Origin: Pacificispira sp965223125 | GTDB taxonomy: Bacteria; Pseudomonadota; Alphaproteobacteria; UBA8366; Aestuariispiraceae | Direction of reading: 5' to 3' | DNA length: 64,000 bases | Assembly: GCA_965223125.1 (NCBI GenBank) | Contig: OZ244984.1 | Coordinates: 2,790,001 to 2,854,000, forward strand | Part shown: positions 8,497-17,547 of the stretch, piece after piece | Numbering within the stretch: position 1 is the first letter of the stretch | How the letters are laid out: the number at the start of each line of letters is the position of its first letter | The notes under the pieces: model-generated | Seen by the model: the letters and a program-made list of their open reading frames with translations, nothing else | Told to the model about the DNA's origin: nothing | Databases searched by the model: none | Made by a program: the position numbers and the translations under genes

Positions 8497-9528
8497 ATGA
8501 AGCGGGTACAACATCATCTTGTCGCTACCCTGGCCCTGATGGCCCTGGTATTTCTGTTGCCGATTGGGGGCGAGGCCTTCGCACAGCAAGGGGGGCAAGT
8601 TCCCGGAGAGGTCCTGGGCGGGTCCAGTGATGCGGAACTGTGGCGCGCCATTCGTGCCGGGGAAGGCAACCTGATCCAGGCGGAGGGTGACTCCTGGCGG
8701 GCGCTGCGCAATGGTCCCCTGTCCACATACGGGATATGGGCGGTTGCGGGCATGCTGTTTCTGCTGGCGCTGTTCTTCCTGTTGCGCGGGCGGATCAGAA
8801 TCGAGCATGGACCGGCTGGATATACGATTGAGCGGTTCAATCTGCTGGAGCGGTTCGGGCATTGGCTGACGGCGGGGTCTTTTATCGTCCTGGCCCTGAC
8901 CGGATTGAACATTCTGTATGGACGCTATGTCCTGCTGCCGATCATCGGCAAGGATGCCTTTGCAGCGATCACCAGCGTCGGAAAATTCCTGCACAATTGG
9001 ATCGCCTTCGCCTTTATGGCGGGATTGGTGATCATCTTCGTGATGTGGGTGCTTCACAACATACCGAACCGTCACGATATCAAATGGCTTCTGCAGGGAG
9101 GCGGCCTGTTCTCGAAGGGCGTTCATCCGCCAGCGAAGAAATTCAATGCCGGACAGAAGATCATTTTCTGGGTCACAGTGCTCGGCGGTCTCTCGCTCAG
9201 CCTGTCCGGATGGGCGCTGCTTGATCCGTTCACGACATCAATGTTCGGGGATACTTTCGCCCTGTTGAATACGGTTGGCTTTTCTCTGCCGACGGAATTG
9301 ACCCCAATGGAAGAGCAGCAATATGCGCAGCTCTGGCATGGGGCGATGTCGATGTTTATGATTGCGGTCATCCTGGCCCATATCTATATCGGCTCGCTAG
9401 GCATGGAAGGCGCTTTCGATGCCATGGGTTCCGGTCAGGTCGATGCGAACTGGGCGAAAGAGCATCACAGCCTCTGGGTTGAGGAAGTCGAAGCCCGGGA
9501 ATCCGGTCAACACGCTCCGGCGGAGTAA
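8497..9528 (+). CDS. fdhC: Formate dehydrogenase gamma subunit, membrane cytochrome b
   Basis: This is a membrane cytochrome b of the FdnI/FdoI family, about 343 residues. It has a signal peptide ending near EAFAQQ, a periplasmic N-terminal segment, and then at least four further transmembrane helices. A His in ERFGHWLTAGSF and others in KFLHNWIAF, LWHGAMSMF and ILAHIYIGS are candidate heme b ligands. It would pass electrons from FdhB to quinone. The ATG at 8497 has a CAGGAGA site seven bases upstream; earlier in-frame starts at 8452 and 8473 lack one. It ends 14 bases before the WD40-cytochrome c gene. Confidence 0.92.
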   Translation: MKRVQHHLVATLALMALVFLLPIGGEAFAQQGGQVPGEVLGGSSDAELWRAIRAGEGNLIQAEGDSWRALRNGPLSTYGIWAVAGMLFLLALFFLLRGRIRIEHGPAGYTIERFNLLERFGHWLTAGSFIVLALTGLNILYGRYVLLPIIGKDAFAAITSVGKFLHNWIAFAFMAGLVIIFVMWVLHNIPNRHDIKWLLQGGGLFSKGVHPPAKKFNAGQKIIFWVTVLGGLSLSLSGWALLDPFTTSMFGDTFALLNTVGFSLPTELTPMEEQQYAQLWHGAMSMFMIAVILAHIYIGSLGMEGAFDAMGSGQVDANWAKEHHSLWVEEVEARESGQHAPAE

Positions 9529-9542
9529 CGGTAACGCTGACT

Positions 9543-10923
9543 ATGCGGTTCGTCGTCTTGGTGTGTGTGTGGTTGAAATCTGCGGCGGTGAGGAAAGGCA
9601 TACTCCTCATCGCCGCTTTTATGTTCGGCATGGTTTTCGCCCTCCCCGCACACGCGGATTTCGTGGGACATGGTGCCCCGGTTCGGGACGTCGTGATCTC
9701 ACCGGACGGGAACTATGCTGCAACAGCCGGATTTGACGACATCGCCATTCTCTGGTCGGTCCCGGACCGTCGGCAGATCGCACGGTTCTATGGACATGAG
9801 GCAGGCGTGAATGCCGTCGCCTTTCTGCCTGCGGCGACGGGGGCCATTCATCCCCGGATCGTCAGCGTTAGTGACGATGGCACGGCCCGGATCTGGGACG
9901 GCGATACCGGGGGGCAACTGCATCGGCTTGACGGACATGACAAGAAGGTCGTCGCCGTCGCCGTCTCTCCGGATGGGACTCGGATCGCGACCGCATCCTG
10001 GGATCGCACGGTACGGCTTTGGGCATCGGAAACCGGAGCGGAAATCGCCGTCTTTTCCGGTCATGAGAACAGCGTCAACGACCTGCAATTCAATGCGGCG
10101 GGGGATGCGGTCTATTCCGCAGGATATGATGGTGATATCCGTGTCTGGCCGCTGAATGGGGGGGAACCGTATCGATTCGCGCGGGTCGGCTTCCCGATCA
10201 ATGGATTGGCCCTGTCCGGCGATGGGCGGACGCTTGTCACCGGCTCGGCGGATCAGACGGTGCGGGTCTGGGATATCGAGACCAGAGCGCTGCGGCGCGA
10301 GCTGGCGGGTATCCATGACGGCGCTGTCCTGTCCGTTGCGATCACGGTGGATGGCGGATTGATCGCTTCCGGCGGAGTCGGGGAACGCTGTTGCTTTGGG
10401 ATTCCGGGGATGATCCGAAGATCACGATGCAGGTTCCCCACTATCGCGCCGTCTGGGCGCTAGCCTTTTCGCCCGATGATCTGAGGGTCTATGCGGCGGG
10501 CATCGATTCCGTCGTCCGTGGATGGGAGACGGCGACGGGTCAATCCGTGATCGGAGAGACAACGCGCTTCCAGCCGGTGGAACGCGCATCAAGCGTTCTT
10601 GCAACATCCGATGATCCGGTGGAAAGAGGAAGCTACCAGTTCCGGAAATGTGCAATCTGTCATGCGTTGGAAGAAGGGGCCGCCCCACGTTCCGGCCCGA
10701 CCCTCGCCAATATTTTCGGGCGACGTGCCGGATCCCTGCCGGGATATGATTATTCCGACGTACTGGAAGAAAGCGGTGTGATCTGGGATGCACAGACCAT
10801 TGCCCATTTGTTCGATATTGGTCCGAATCAGATGTTTCCTGGGACGAAAATGCCCGAACAGCGTCTGATCGACCCTCAGGACCGGCGGATCTGGTTGAAT
10901 ATTTGAGGCAGGCGACGGATTGA
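9543..10923 (+). pseudogene. WD40 repeat-cytochrome c fusion protein with two single-base frameshifts
   Basis: The first frame encodes a signal peptide ending PAHADF, then about seven WD40 repeats (GHGAPVRDVVISPDG, GHEAGVNAVAF, DGHDKKVVAVAVSPDG, GHENSVNDLQF and others). It runs out of register at the GGGG at 10380-10383, where the next repeat continues in another frame as TLLLWDSGDD, followed by a class I cytochrome c domain with a CAICH heme motif. At 10884-10885 the register breaks again: restoring one G gives DLVEYLRQATD, a typical cytochrome c C-terminal helix, and a stop at 10921-10923. The protein would be a periplasmic electron carrier of the formate dehydrogenase operon. Both lesions are single-G losses in G runs, so sequencing or assembly error is as likely as real decay. 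Confidence 0.75.
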
Positions 10924-10930
10924 CGATCCG

Positions 10931-11893
10931 TTATCCTTCAGTCCGCTTTTTGTAGTTCGCCACGGCCGTAGCGATCTCTGATGCCATGTCCTCTGAACTG
11001 CTGCCGGGATTGAAGGCGGCAATGATGGCTTCCGACATCGGCTTCAGCAGGCTGACATCCTTCGGATCCGGATGGGTAATGCTGTCGCTGATTGAAGAGG
11101 CTATCCGTATCATGGAACTGCACAGGGTGGTGACATGCTCGTAATCTGTTCCCTTCATCCGGTTGCCGGTGTCACGGGATACGTTCGCAAGCTTTTCCAC
11201 GGTTTTGATTCGATCATCCGTCACGTCGAATTTCTTCAGTTCCGGAAGCAGAAGATTGACCAGAAAGCCGATCTGAAAGGCGTTGCGTTTGAGCCGCTGA
11301 TCATTGATGTCCTTCTGGGCTTCCTCGATCGCGGCATCAATCAGGCTCCGGTCAACCGGCTCGCCCTTCACTTTTGAGCGCAGGGTATTGGGGACTTCGA
11401 TGGTCGGGATCTCGGAGCCGCGCTGCTCATCATTCCGGCGATCCGGACCGATATAATCGCTGGTGACGACAAATCGCTTGCGGTTGTTCACCAGCACCTT
11501 GATGCGGTCAAAGACCTGGGCCGGGCTCAAGGGTTTCAGGATCATGTCATCGGTGCCGGAAGACGCAATGCGCCGGACGCTGGCCTGGGTGGGTTCCCAC
11601 AGCGTGACGATGATCGGAATGAAGGGATTCTTGCCGAGCTTGTTATTGCGCAACTCGGTGATCAGGCTGTCCGCCATGCCCTGATCCATTTCCGAATCCA
11701 TCACGATCAGATCCGGCTCACCTTTTTCAATTGCGTCGCGCAGGGGGGCTACACGGTCGAAATCGAGGACGGCATTGTAACCTTCCCGGTTCAATGCCGC
11801 ACGAATGGCATGGCGCAGACTGGATTCAGGTTCCCCAAACAGAATCCTGACGTCGCGCCCCGAAGACTTCGTACTGTTTGCCGTCATGCTCAT
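10931..11893 (-). CDS. Response-regulator receiver protein with C-terminal helical domain
   Basis: This 320-residue protein begins with a CheY-like receiver domain (about residues 15-145): the phosphoacceptor Asp lies in LIVMDSEMD, the conserved Thr-like position near IIVTLWEP and the Lys in MILKPLSP. The C-terminal half is alpha-helical, with no recognisable DNA-binding or enzymatic motif. Single-gene receivers of this kind often work in chemotaxis or stress signalling in alphaproteobacteria. It converges with the WD40-cytochrome gene and diverges from sppA. The output function is unknown. Confidence 0.75.
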   Translation of the reverse strand: MSMTANSTKSSGRDVRILFGEPESSLRHAIRAALNREGYNAVLDFDRVAPLRDAIEKGEPDLIVMDSEMDQGMADSLITELRNNKLGKNPFIPIIVTLWEPTQASVRRIASSGTDDMILKPLSPAQVFDRIKVLVNNRKRFVVTSDYIGPDRRNDEQRGSEIPTIEVPNTLRSKVKGEPVDRSLIDAAIEEAQKDINDQRLKRNAFQIGFLVNLLLPELKKFDVTDDRIKTVEKLANVSRDTGNRMKGTDYEHVTTLCSSMIRIASSISDSITHPDPKDVSLLKPMSEAIIAAFNPGSSSEDMASEIATAVANYKKRTEG

Positions 11894-12040
11894 CGTGGTA
11901 TCGTTATTACATTCTTCTCTGTCCGACGCAATTGTGGTTCATCTTCATGGACATACCCAGATACCAAAATTCGTAGCAATCACCCCCTCCGCGTCATTCT
12001 GACAATGGACCAATCCGGGTGATTCGGTCATAGTCGCGGC

Positions 12041-13816
12041 ATGCGTCTGATCGGAAAACTCATCCTCTGGATATTCGCGCTGCTCGGCGGGCTGGTTGCC
12101 CTGTCGGTTGCGGCTGTCATCGTCTTTACCCTCAATGTCCGGGAGGATGCGCCGGATATGCCCGACAGTGCGGTCCTGTCGCTGAACTGGAACGAGGTGC
12201 TGGAAGAACGCTATGCCACCATCCCGACTTTCGAACCGGTTCCGCCCTCGACATTGCTTGATACGGTGACGGCGATTGACCGCGCCGCTGGCGCGCCACA
12301 GGTGAAGGCGCTGGTCGCCAATCTGGGGGCCGCGCCGATGGGGTTTGCGCGGGCGCAGGAACTGGCCGCTGCGGTGCGCCGGTTCCGGGAATCCGGTAAG
12401 CCTGCCTTCGTCTATGCAGAAGATCTTGGGATGCTCGGCGACGGGACGCCGGAATACATGCTGGCTGCCGCTTTCGATGAGATATGGATGCAGCCGTCGG
12501 GTCTCGTCGGTCTGACCGGTGTTGCGTTGGAAACGCCCTTCTTTGCCGAGGGGTTGTCGGAACTGGGCATTTCGGCGGAATTCGAGCAGCGCCATGAATT
12601 CAAGGGTGGCGCGGACCCGATGGTGCGGGAGTCCATGTCGGAACCGGTGCGGCGCTCGCTGACGGTACTGGTCGAGGGCCTGCTGGATCAGGCGGTTACC
12701 TCCATCGCATCGGATCGGGGTATTCCACCCGGTGAAGTCCGTGCGCTTGTTGATAGTGGTCCGCATCTTGGGCGTGATGCGATCTCATCCGGTCTGATCG
12801 ATGTACTGGATTATGCAGATGGGTTTGAGGCCCATGTGGACCGCGTTGCGGGGGCGGACGCACAATGGATTGAGCCTCCCTTTCTTCTGGCCGCGACGGA
12901 GTTGCAGGATGAGAATCCGGTCAGGGTTGCCGTTCTTTATGGGATCGGGGCCATCGGTCTGGGGGGCGGGGATGGTCTTTTTGCCGATCCTGGTTTTGAC
13001 GCCGAGGGTCTGATCGGGACGCTGGATGAGATCGTTGAGGATGGCGGCTATGACGCGATCCTGTTCCGTGTCGATAGTCCCGGCGGTGCCTATGGCCCGT
13101 CCGATGCGGTCTGGCATGCCATCGGCAAGGCTCGGTCGGCGGGGATTCCGATCATCGTCTCGATGGGGGATGTCGCGGCCAGCGGCGGCTATTTCGTTGC
13201 GGCCGGGGCAGACCGCATCGTCGCCTATCCCGGCACAATCACCGGCTCCATCGGGGTCTATGGCGGCAAGTTCGATGCCAGCGCACTCTGGCAGCGGCTC
13301 GGGGTCCGCTGGGATCGTGTCGCGGCGGGTGAGAATGCTGGAATGTGGTCCTTCAATCGCGGCTTCGATGCGGCGGAACGCCGTCGGTTCGCCGATGCCA
13401 TCGATTTTGTCTATGAGGATTTCACCACCAAGGTTGCCGGGAACCGCGGATTTTCAGCGGTTCAGATCAATAATGTGGCGCGGGGTCGAATCTGGCTCGG
13501 CAGCGACAGTCTGGATGCCGGGCTGGTGGATCGTCTGGGCGGGTATGCCGAGGCCCTGGAAGAAGTCCGATCCGCCCTTTCCCTTGCGCCGGATACGCCG
13601 TTGGACCTGACTGTGCTGCCCCATCCGAAATCGCCCTGGGAGGCACTGGCCGAAGCGCTGCAATCCGGCGATCTGCCCTTTGCATTCGGCACGCTGATCG
13701 CCGATGCGACGGAACGGCGCGTCGTTCAGCGTGTCGAGGCGGTGATGGGGAATATCGATGGTTTGTTCGCACCGCGCGGCCTGCTTTCCGCCCCGCCAAT
13801 CCGCCTGAAGCGATAA
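12041..13816 (+). CDS. sppA: Signal peptide peptidase SppA, 67K-type
   Basis: This 591-residue membrane-anchored serine protease has one N-terminal transmembrane helix (about residues 5-27) and two tandem S49 domains, as in E. coli SppA (618 residues). The Ser/Lys dyad is visible as Lys188 in EFKGGADPM of the first domain and Ser381 in AASGGYF of the second. It degrades cleaved signal peptides in the inner membrane. It stands alone on this strand, divergent from the receiver protein, and is followed by a terminator-like hairpin. Confidence 0.92.
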   Translation: MRLIGKLILWIFALLGGLVALSVAAVIVFTLNVREDAPDMPDSAVLSLNWNEVLEERYATIPTFEPVPPSTLLDTVTAIDRAAGAPQVKALVANLGAAPMGFARAQELAAAVRRFRESGKPAFVYAEDLGMLGDGTPEYMLAAAFDEIWMQPSGLVGLTGVALETPFFAEGLSELGISAEFEQRHEFKGGADPMVRESMSEPVRRSLTVLVEGLLDQAVTSIASDRGIPPGEVRALVDSGPHLGRDAISSGLIDVLDYADGFEAHVDRVAGADAQWIEPPFLLAATELQDENPVRVAVLYGIGAIGLGGGDGLFADPGFDAEGLIGTLDEIVEDGGYDAILFRVDSPGGAYGPSDAVWHAIGKARSAGIPIIVSMGDVAASGGYFVAAGADRIVAYPGTITGSIGVYGGKFDASALWQRLGVRWDRVAAGENAGMWSFNRGFDAAERRRFADAIDFVYEDFTTKVAGNRGFSAVQINNVARGRIWLGSDSLDAGLVDRLGGYAEALEEVRSALSLAPDTPLDLTVLPHPKSPWEALAEALQSGDLPFAFGTLIADATERRVVQRVEAVMGNIDGLFAPRGLLSAPPIRLKR

Positions 13817-13869
13817 GTACCGGAAGCCATATTATAACCGGCGGATGTGATGAGACTCGGTGAAGACCC

Positions 13870-13891
13870 CGCGACGCCGGGTCGCGCTTTT
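13870..13891 (+). terminator. Intrinsic terminator after sppA
   Basis: CGCGAC at 13870-13875 pairs with GTCGCG at 13881-13886 around a five-base loop and is followed by CTTTT. It lies between the end of sppA and the start of ctaA. Confidence 0.55.
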
Positions 13892-13923
13892 CGGATCGGG
13901 GGTTTAGCAGTATCTAGTGCCGT

Positions 13924-15015
13924 ATGAGCACACTCACGTCCGTTCTCGACCATCCTGACAACATTCGTGCACAACCGCGTGCCATCGGCATCTGGCTGTG
14001 CGCGACCGCATTCATGGTATTTACCATGATGATTATTGGCGCGATCACGCGATTGACCGAATCCGGCCTCAGCATGGTCGAGTGGCGTCCACTGATGGGG
14101 GCGTTGCCGCCGCTAACCGAGGCAGAGTGGGAACGGGTCTTCGCGCTCTACAAGCAGACGTCGCAATACAGCCTGATGAACCAGGGCATGACGCTGGAGG
14201 CCTTTCAGGAAATTTTCTTCTGGGAATGGTTCCATCGGCTCTGGGGCCGTCTGATCGGCCTTGTCTATGCACTGCCTTTCTTCTGGTTCCTGTTCCGGCG
14301 GGCGATTCCGACGGGCTACAAATGTCATCTTTGGGCGCTGCTTTTTCTGGGCGGAATGCAGGGTTTGATCGGTATGTGGATGGTGCAGAGCGGGTTTGTT
14401 GATCGGATCGAGGTCAGCCAGTATCGCCTGGCGCTGCATCTCGGTCTCGCCTTTTTCATCCTTGGCTATACCGTCTGGCTGATCCTCGATCTGCTGTGGC
14501 CTGTCGAGGCGGATCGCCAGCCGGTTCCGCGTCAATTCCGACGGCTTGGTGCTTGGACCCATGGCTTGATGTTCGTCACGATCCTGTCCGGCGCGCTGGT
14601 GGCCGGGTTGAATGCAGGTTTCATCTATAACGAATGGCCGACGATGGGCGGGCAGTTTCTCCCGGATGGCTACTGGGACACGTCGCTGGGGCTATGGAGC
14701 CTGTTCGAGGTCTTGGAGGCGGTGCAGTTCAACCACCGCAGTCTCGCCTATATCACCGCCCTGTCCGTCTTCGCCCTGTTCTGGTGGTCGCGTCGGATCG
14801 ATCTGCCGCACCGTGTGCGGGCGTCGATCCATGCGCTTGTGGGGATGATTGTCGTGCAGGTCCTGCTCGGCATCGCAACGCTGCTGAGCATCGTCTGGCT
14901 GCCGCTGGCGGTTCTGCATCAGGCTGGGGCTGCCATCAGCTTCTGTCTGGCGCTGTGGTGCCTGAAAGAGTTACGCGGCGGCAGGGTCTCCCCCACCGCC
15001 GCGCAGACTGTCTGA
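13924..15015 (+). CDS. ctaA: Heme A synthase (CtaA/COX15)
   Basis: This 363-residue polytopic membrane protein has about eight hydrophobic helices. It oxidises the methyl group of heme O to give heme A for aa3-type oxidases. Family features include GAITRLTESGLSMVEWRP in the first helix region, EFFHRLWGR-like FEWFHRLWGRLIG, and later NHRSLAYI and LHQAGAAI, which supply heme-ligand histidines. The length fits alphaproteobacterial type (COX15-like) enzymes. It converges with the DoxX gene after 16 bases. Confidence 0.93.
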   Translation: MSTLTSVLDHPDNIRAQPRAIGIWLCATAFMVFTMMIIGAITRLTESGLSMVEWRPLMGALPPLTEAEWERVFALYKQTSQYSLMNQGMTLEAFQEIFFWEWFHRLWGRLIGLVYALPFFWFLFRRAIPTGYKCHLWALLFLGGMQGLIGMWMVQSGFVDRIEVSQYRLALHLGLAFFILGYTVWLILDLLWPVEADRQPVPRQFRRLGAWTHGLMFVTILSGALVAGLNAGFIYNEWPTMGGQFLPDGYWDTSLGLWSLFEVLEAVQFNHRSLAYITALSVFALFWWSRRIDLPHRVRASIHALVGMIVVQVLLGIATLLSIVWLPLAVLHQAGAAISFCLALWCLKELRGGRVSPTAAQTV

Positions 15016-15031
15016 TTGGTGTTCCAGACGA

Positions 15032-15490
15032 TCAGAACTCGCGACCGATCAACCGGTCAACGGAGAGTTTGCCGCCGCCCCGGATCGCGATGATTACGGC
15101 GGCGATGGTCCAGAACAGCGGATATTCATAACCGCCATTGCTCCACAGGAAGCCATTCCCGGCATGAAACAGGGTGGCCTGGGCCATGAAGACGGCAACG
15201 GCCACAGCAACCGGACGGGTCAGCAAGCCAAGGACAAGCAGCAATCCGCCGACGAACTCGACCAGGCCGACCAGCAGCGCCAGTTCATAACCCGGTGTGA
15301 AGCCAACGCTTTCAAAGAATTGGCCGGTTCCTTCCAGCGCACCGGGGGTGAAAAGCTTGCCATAACCATGCGGGATCAGCAGGGCACCGGTTGTTATGCG
15401 CAGCAGCGTGTCGGTATAGGGCTGAAGCAGGTCGGTTATCGGTCTCGTAAAGGGCAGCAGGCGTTTCGGTTCGGTGGCAATGTCGGTCAT
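15032..15490 (-). CDS. DoxX family membrane protein
   Basis: This 152-residue protein has four hydrophobic helices and the DoxX hallmarks LLIPHGYGKLF, FFESVGFTPG and LVGLVEFVGGLLLVLGL. DoxX proteins are inner-membrane proteins of uncertain role, often linked to redox or oxidative-stress functions. It is monocistronic here, converging with ctaA. Confidence 0.85.
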   Translation of the reverse strand: MTDIATEPKRLLPFTRPITDLLQPYTDTLLRITTGALLIPHGYGKLFTPGALEGTGQFFESVGFTPGYELALLVGLVEFVGGLLLVLGLLTRPVAVAVAVFMAQATLFHAGNGFLWSNGGYEYPLFWTIAAVIIAIRGGGKLSVDRLIGREF

Positions 15491-15623
15491 GTCGGTGTCC
15501 TCTCGTTTCGGTATTGAACCTGTGTCGGAGGCCCGATGCCCCCTTTCGAGAGGTGATATAACAAGTCATTTTACCGAAACAAAGAGGCTTGATCGAAATG
15601 GATTGTTTCCTGATTTATGACAA

Positions 15624-17369
15624 TCAGGGTTTATAGCCAAGACGCAGGTTGCCCCATTGCCGACCACGCACCTTGATCGGGACCGTCAGATCTTTCATCA
15701 GCACGAATGTCCCACCACCCATATCACGCAGATAGCTCTGTACCAGGAAGTCCTTTGTATTCGCCCCGGCCGCCTTGCCGGTCCGGTCTGTGAATATCCG
15801 CCGGTTGCGGCAGTTTGCGGCATTCCAGACCGGATCGTCCCTACGCTGCGGTTTTGAATATTTGAGATTGTGCGAAGGCAGGTAACCATTCTCGTCCACT
15901 GCGGCACAGAAGGCGATCCGCTCGTCGAAGGCCAGTACCGGTTCCTGAAACTCTGGCAGGATCTTGTCGGTAAAACCGGTGAACTGGGTTTCGTGCTGCT
16001 GCGGGTTTGATCCAGGAACTTCGCGATAGGCGCGGTCGAAGAGCTGTTCGAGGGTGATTTCTCCCTTTTGAAGTCCCTGTTCGAACCGCTTGCTGATAGC
16101 TTCCGCAGTGCGACTGCAGATATCGATGAAGGGTTGGTCCATCGCGAGGTAGCTTTCCATGAAAGCCTCGATGCGGCTGGCATCGGCTGGCCCAAAGGTA
16201 ACCCGCATCGGCGTACCCGGCTGCACCTTCGCGCCCAGCCGCCCGAGGCCGGGGAGCGACAGGCTGCCCTGTTCTGCCTCCATCAGGGTGCTATTATCCT
16301 TCAGGATCAGGATTGCGCCTTCCTGTGACAGGGCACGCAGGGTTACAGGATGGTCACCCTTGGTCAATGTCAGGGTGCCAAAGACATCCACCGGAATTCG
16401 GGTCAGGTCGACATCGCGACGGGATTTGGTGTCGGCAATCGCCGTTGACAGCCGCCCGCGCAGATCCTCCAGCCGACCATGGACAATCTTCGCCTGTTGT
16501 TGGAGAGAGGCCGCCTGGGCCGCCGCACTTTCCACCTCGCTTGATACATCAAGTACAGCCTCACTGAGTGATGCGGTACCGACCGCGGCCTCCTGGGCAT
16601 TACGCCCGATCTCCGCGATTGCCTGCATCTGCTGCGAGACGGCATTGGTAGACTCTTCTGAATAATCCTCCACCGCCTGGATTGCTTCGCCAATCGTGGT
16701 GATGGCCCGGACAACGGCGTCACTCACCTGCTGGATTTCATCGATCTGGGTGGAAATATCCTTGGTCGCCGACGCTGTTTGCCCGGCCAGCATCTTCACT
16801 TCGTTGGCGACGACGGCGAAGCCCTTTCCAGCCTCCCCGGCCCGCGCGGCCTCGATCGTTGCGTTGAGGGCGAGGAGATTGGTCTGACTGGCGATGTTCT
16901 GAATCAGCTTCACGACATCGCCGATCTTCATCGAGGCGTTGGAGAGGGTCTGAATAATCTCCCGCGCGGTCTGGGTTTCCTCCACCGCCTTGTGCGACTG
17001 GTCGCGGGTGCGTCCGACCTGGTCCTCGATAACTGAAGCTGACGCTGCCAGTTCCTCCGTCGCTGCAGCAACCGCATTGACGTTGTTGGAGGCAGATGCC
17101 GCGTCACCGGTCAGACGCCCGGTCAGAACGTCGATGCGCGAAAGCGTATCGGCGATTTCTCCGGAGACGCCGACCATGCCGTCGGATTGTCGACCGATAT
17201 CGACAGTTGTCCCTTCGACCTCTCCTTGCAGGGCATCGGCAAGGGTTAGCAGTTCGCGTCGCTGCCAGAACGCCACCCGCTCCGCCGCCAGCGTTGCATC
17301 ACCCCGATTATTCTGTATTTCGTTTGTGTCTGATTCCATTTTTTTCGTTTTTTGATCGCGACCGAACAT
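15624..17369 (-). CDS. Soluble methyl-accepting chemotaxis protein with PilZ-like and C-terminal sensory region
   Basis: The N-terminal two-fifths form the coiled-coil signalling domain: a hairpin tip IASQTNLLALNATIEAARAG and a FAVVANEVKMLA stretch identify an MCP that would control CheA. There is no transmembrane segment, so it is cytoplasmic. A middle region (RIPVDVFGTLTLTKGDHPV to the LPGLGRLGAKV stretch) resembles a PilZ-like barrel. The C-terminal part, with NRRIFTDRTGKAA and DMGGGTFVLMKDLTVPI, is a soluble sensory domain common to alphaproteobacterial MCPs. I chose the ATG at 17369 because GGGGGGAACC precedes it; a TTG at 17402 directly follows AGGAGGGAG and is a real alternative. Confidence 0.87.
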   Translation of the reverse strand: MFGRDQKTKKMESDTNEIQNNRGDATLAAERVAFWQRRELLTLADALQGEVEGTTVDIGRQSDGMVGVSGEIADTLSRIDVLTGRLTGDAASASNNVNAVAAATEELAASASVIEDQVGRTRDQSHKAVEETQTAREIIQTLSNASMKIGDVVKLIQNIASQTNLLALNATIEAARAGEAGKGFAVVANEVKMLAGQTASATKDISTQIDEIQQVSDAVVRAITTIGEAIQAVEDYSEESTNAVSQQMQAIAEIGRNAQEAAVGTASLSEAVLDVSSEVESAAAQAASLQQQAKIVHGRLEDLRGRLSTAIADTKSRRDVDLTRIPVDVFGTLTLTKGDHPVTLRALSQEGAILILKDNSTLMEAEQGSLSLPGLGRLGAKVQPGTPMRVTFGPADASRIEAFMESYLAMDQPFIDICSRTAEAISKRFEQGLQKGEITLEQLFDRAYREVPGSNPQQHETQFTGFTDKILPEFQEPVLAFDERIAFCAAVDENGYLPSHNLKYSKPQRRDDPVWNAANCRNRRIFTDRTGKAAGANTKDFLVQSYLRDMGGGTFVLMKDLTVPIKVRGRQWGNLRLGYKP

Positions 17370-17547
17370 TCTTTTGGTTCCCCCCATAAGCCGGCACGCC
17401 AACTCCCTCCTATGGGAATAGCGAAAAATTCACAAAAGACAAAGTGTCTAATTCATTTGTGTACGAACGAATTGACCGGATGCCGGTCTGGTGTCAGGCT
17501 GATTTCCGGGCGATGGGCCCTTGGTCCACTCAAGATCGGAAAATGAG

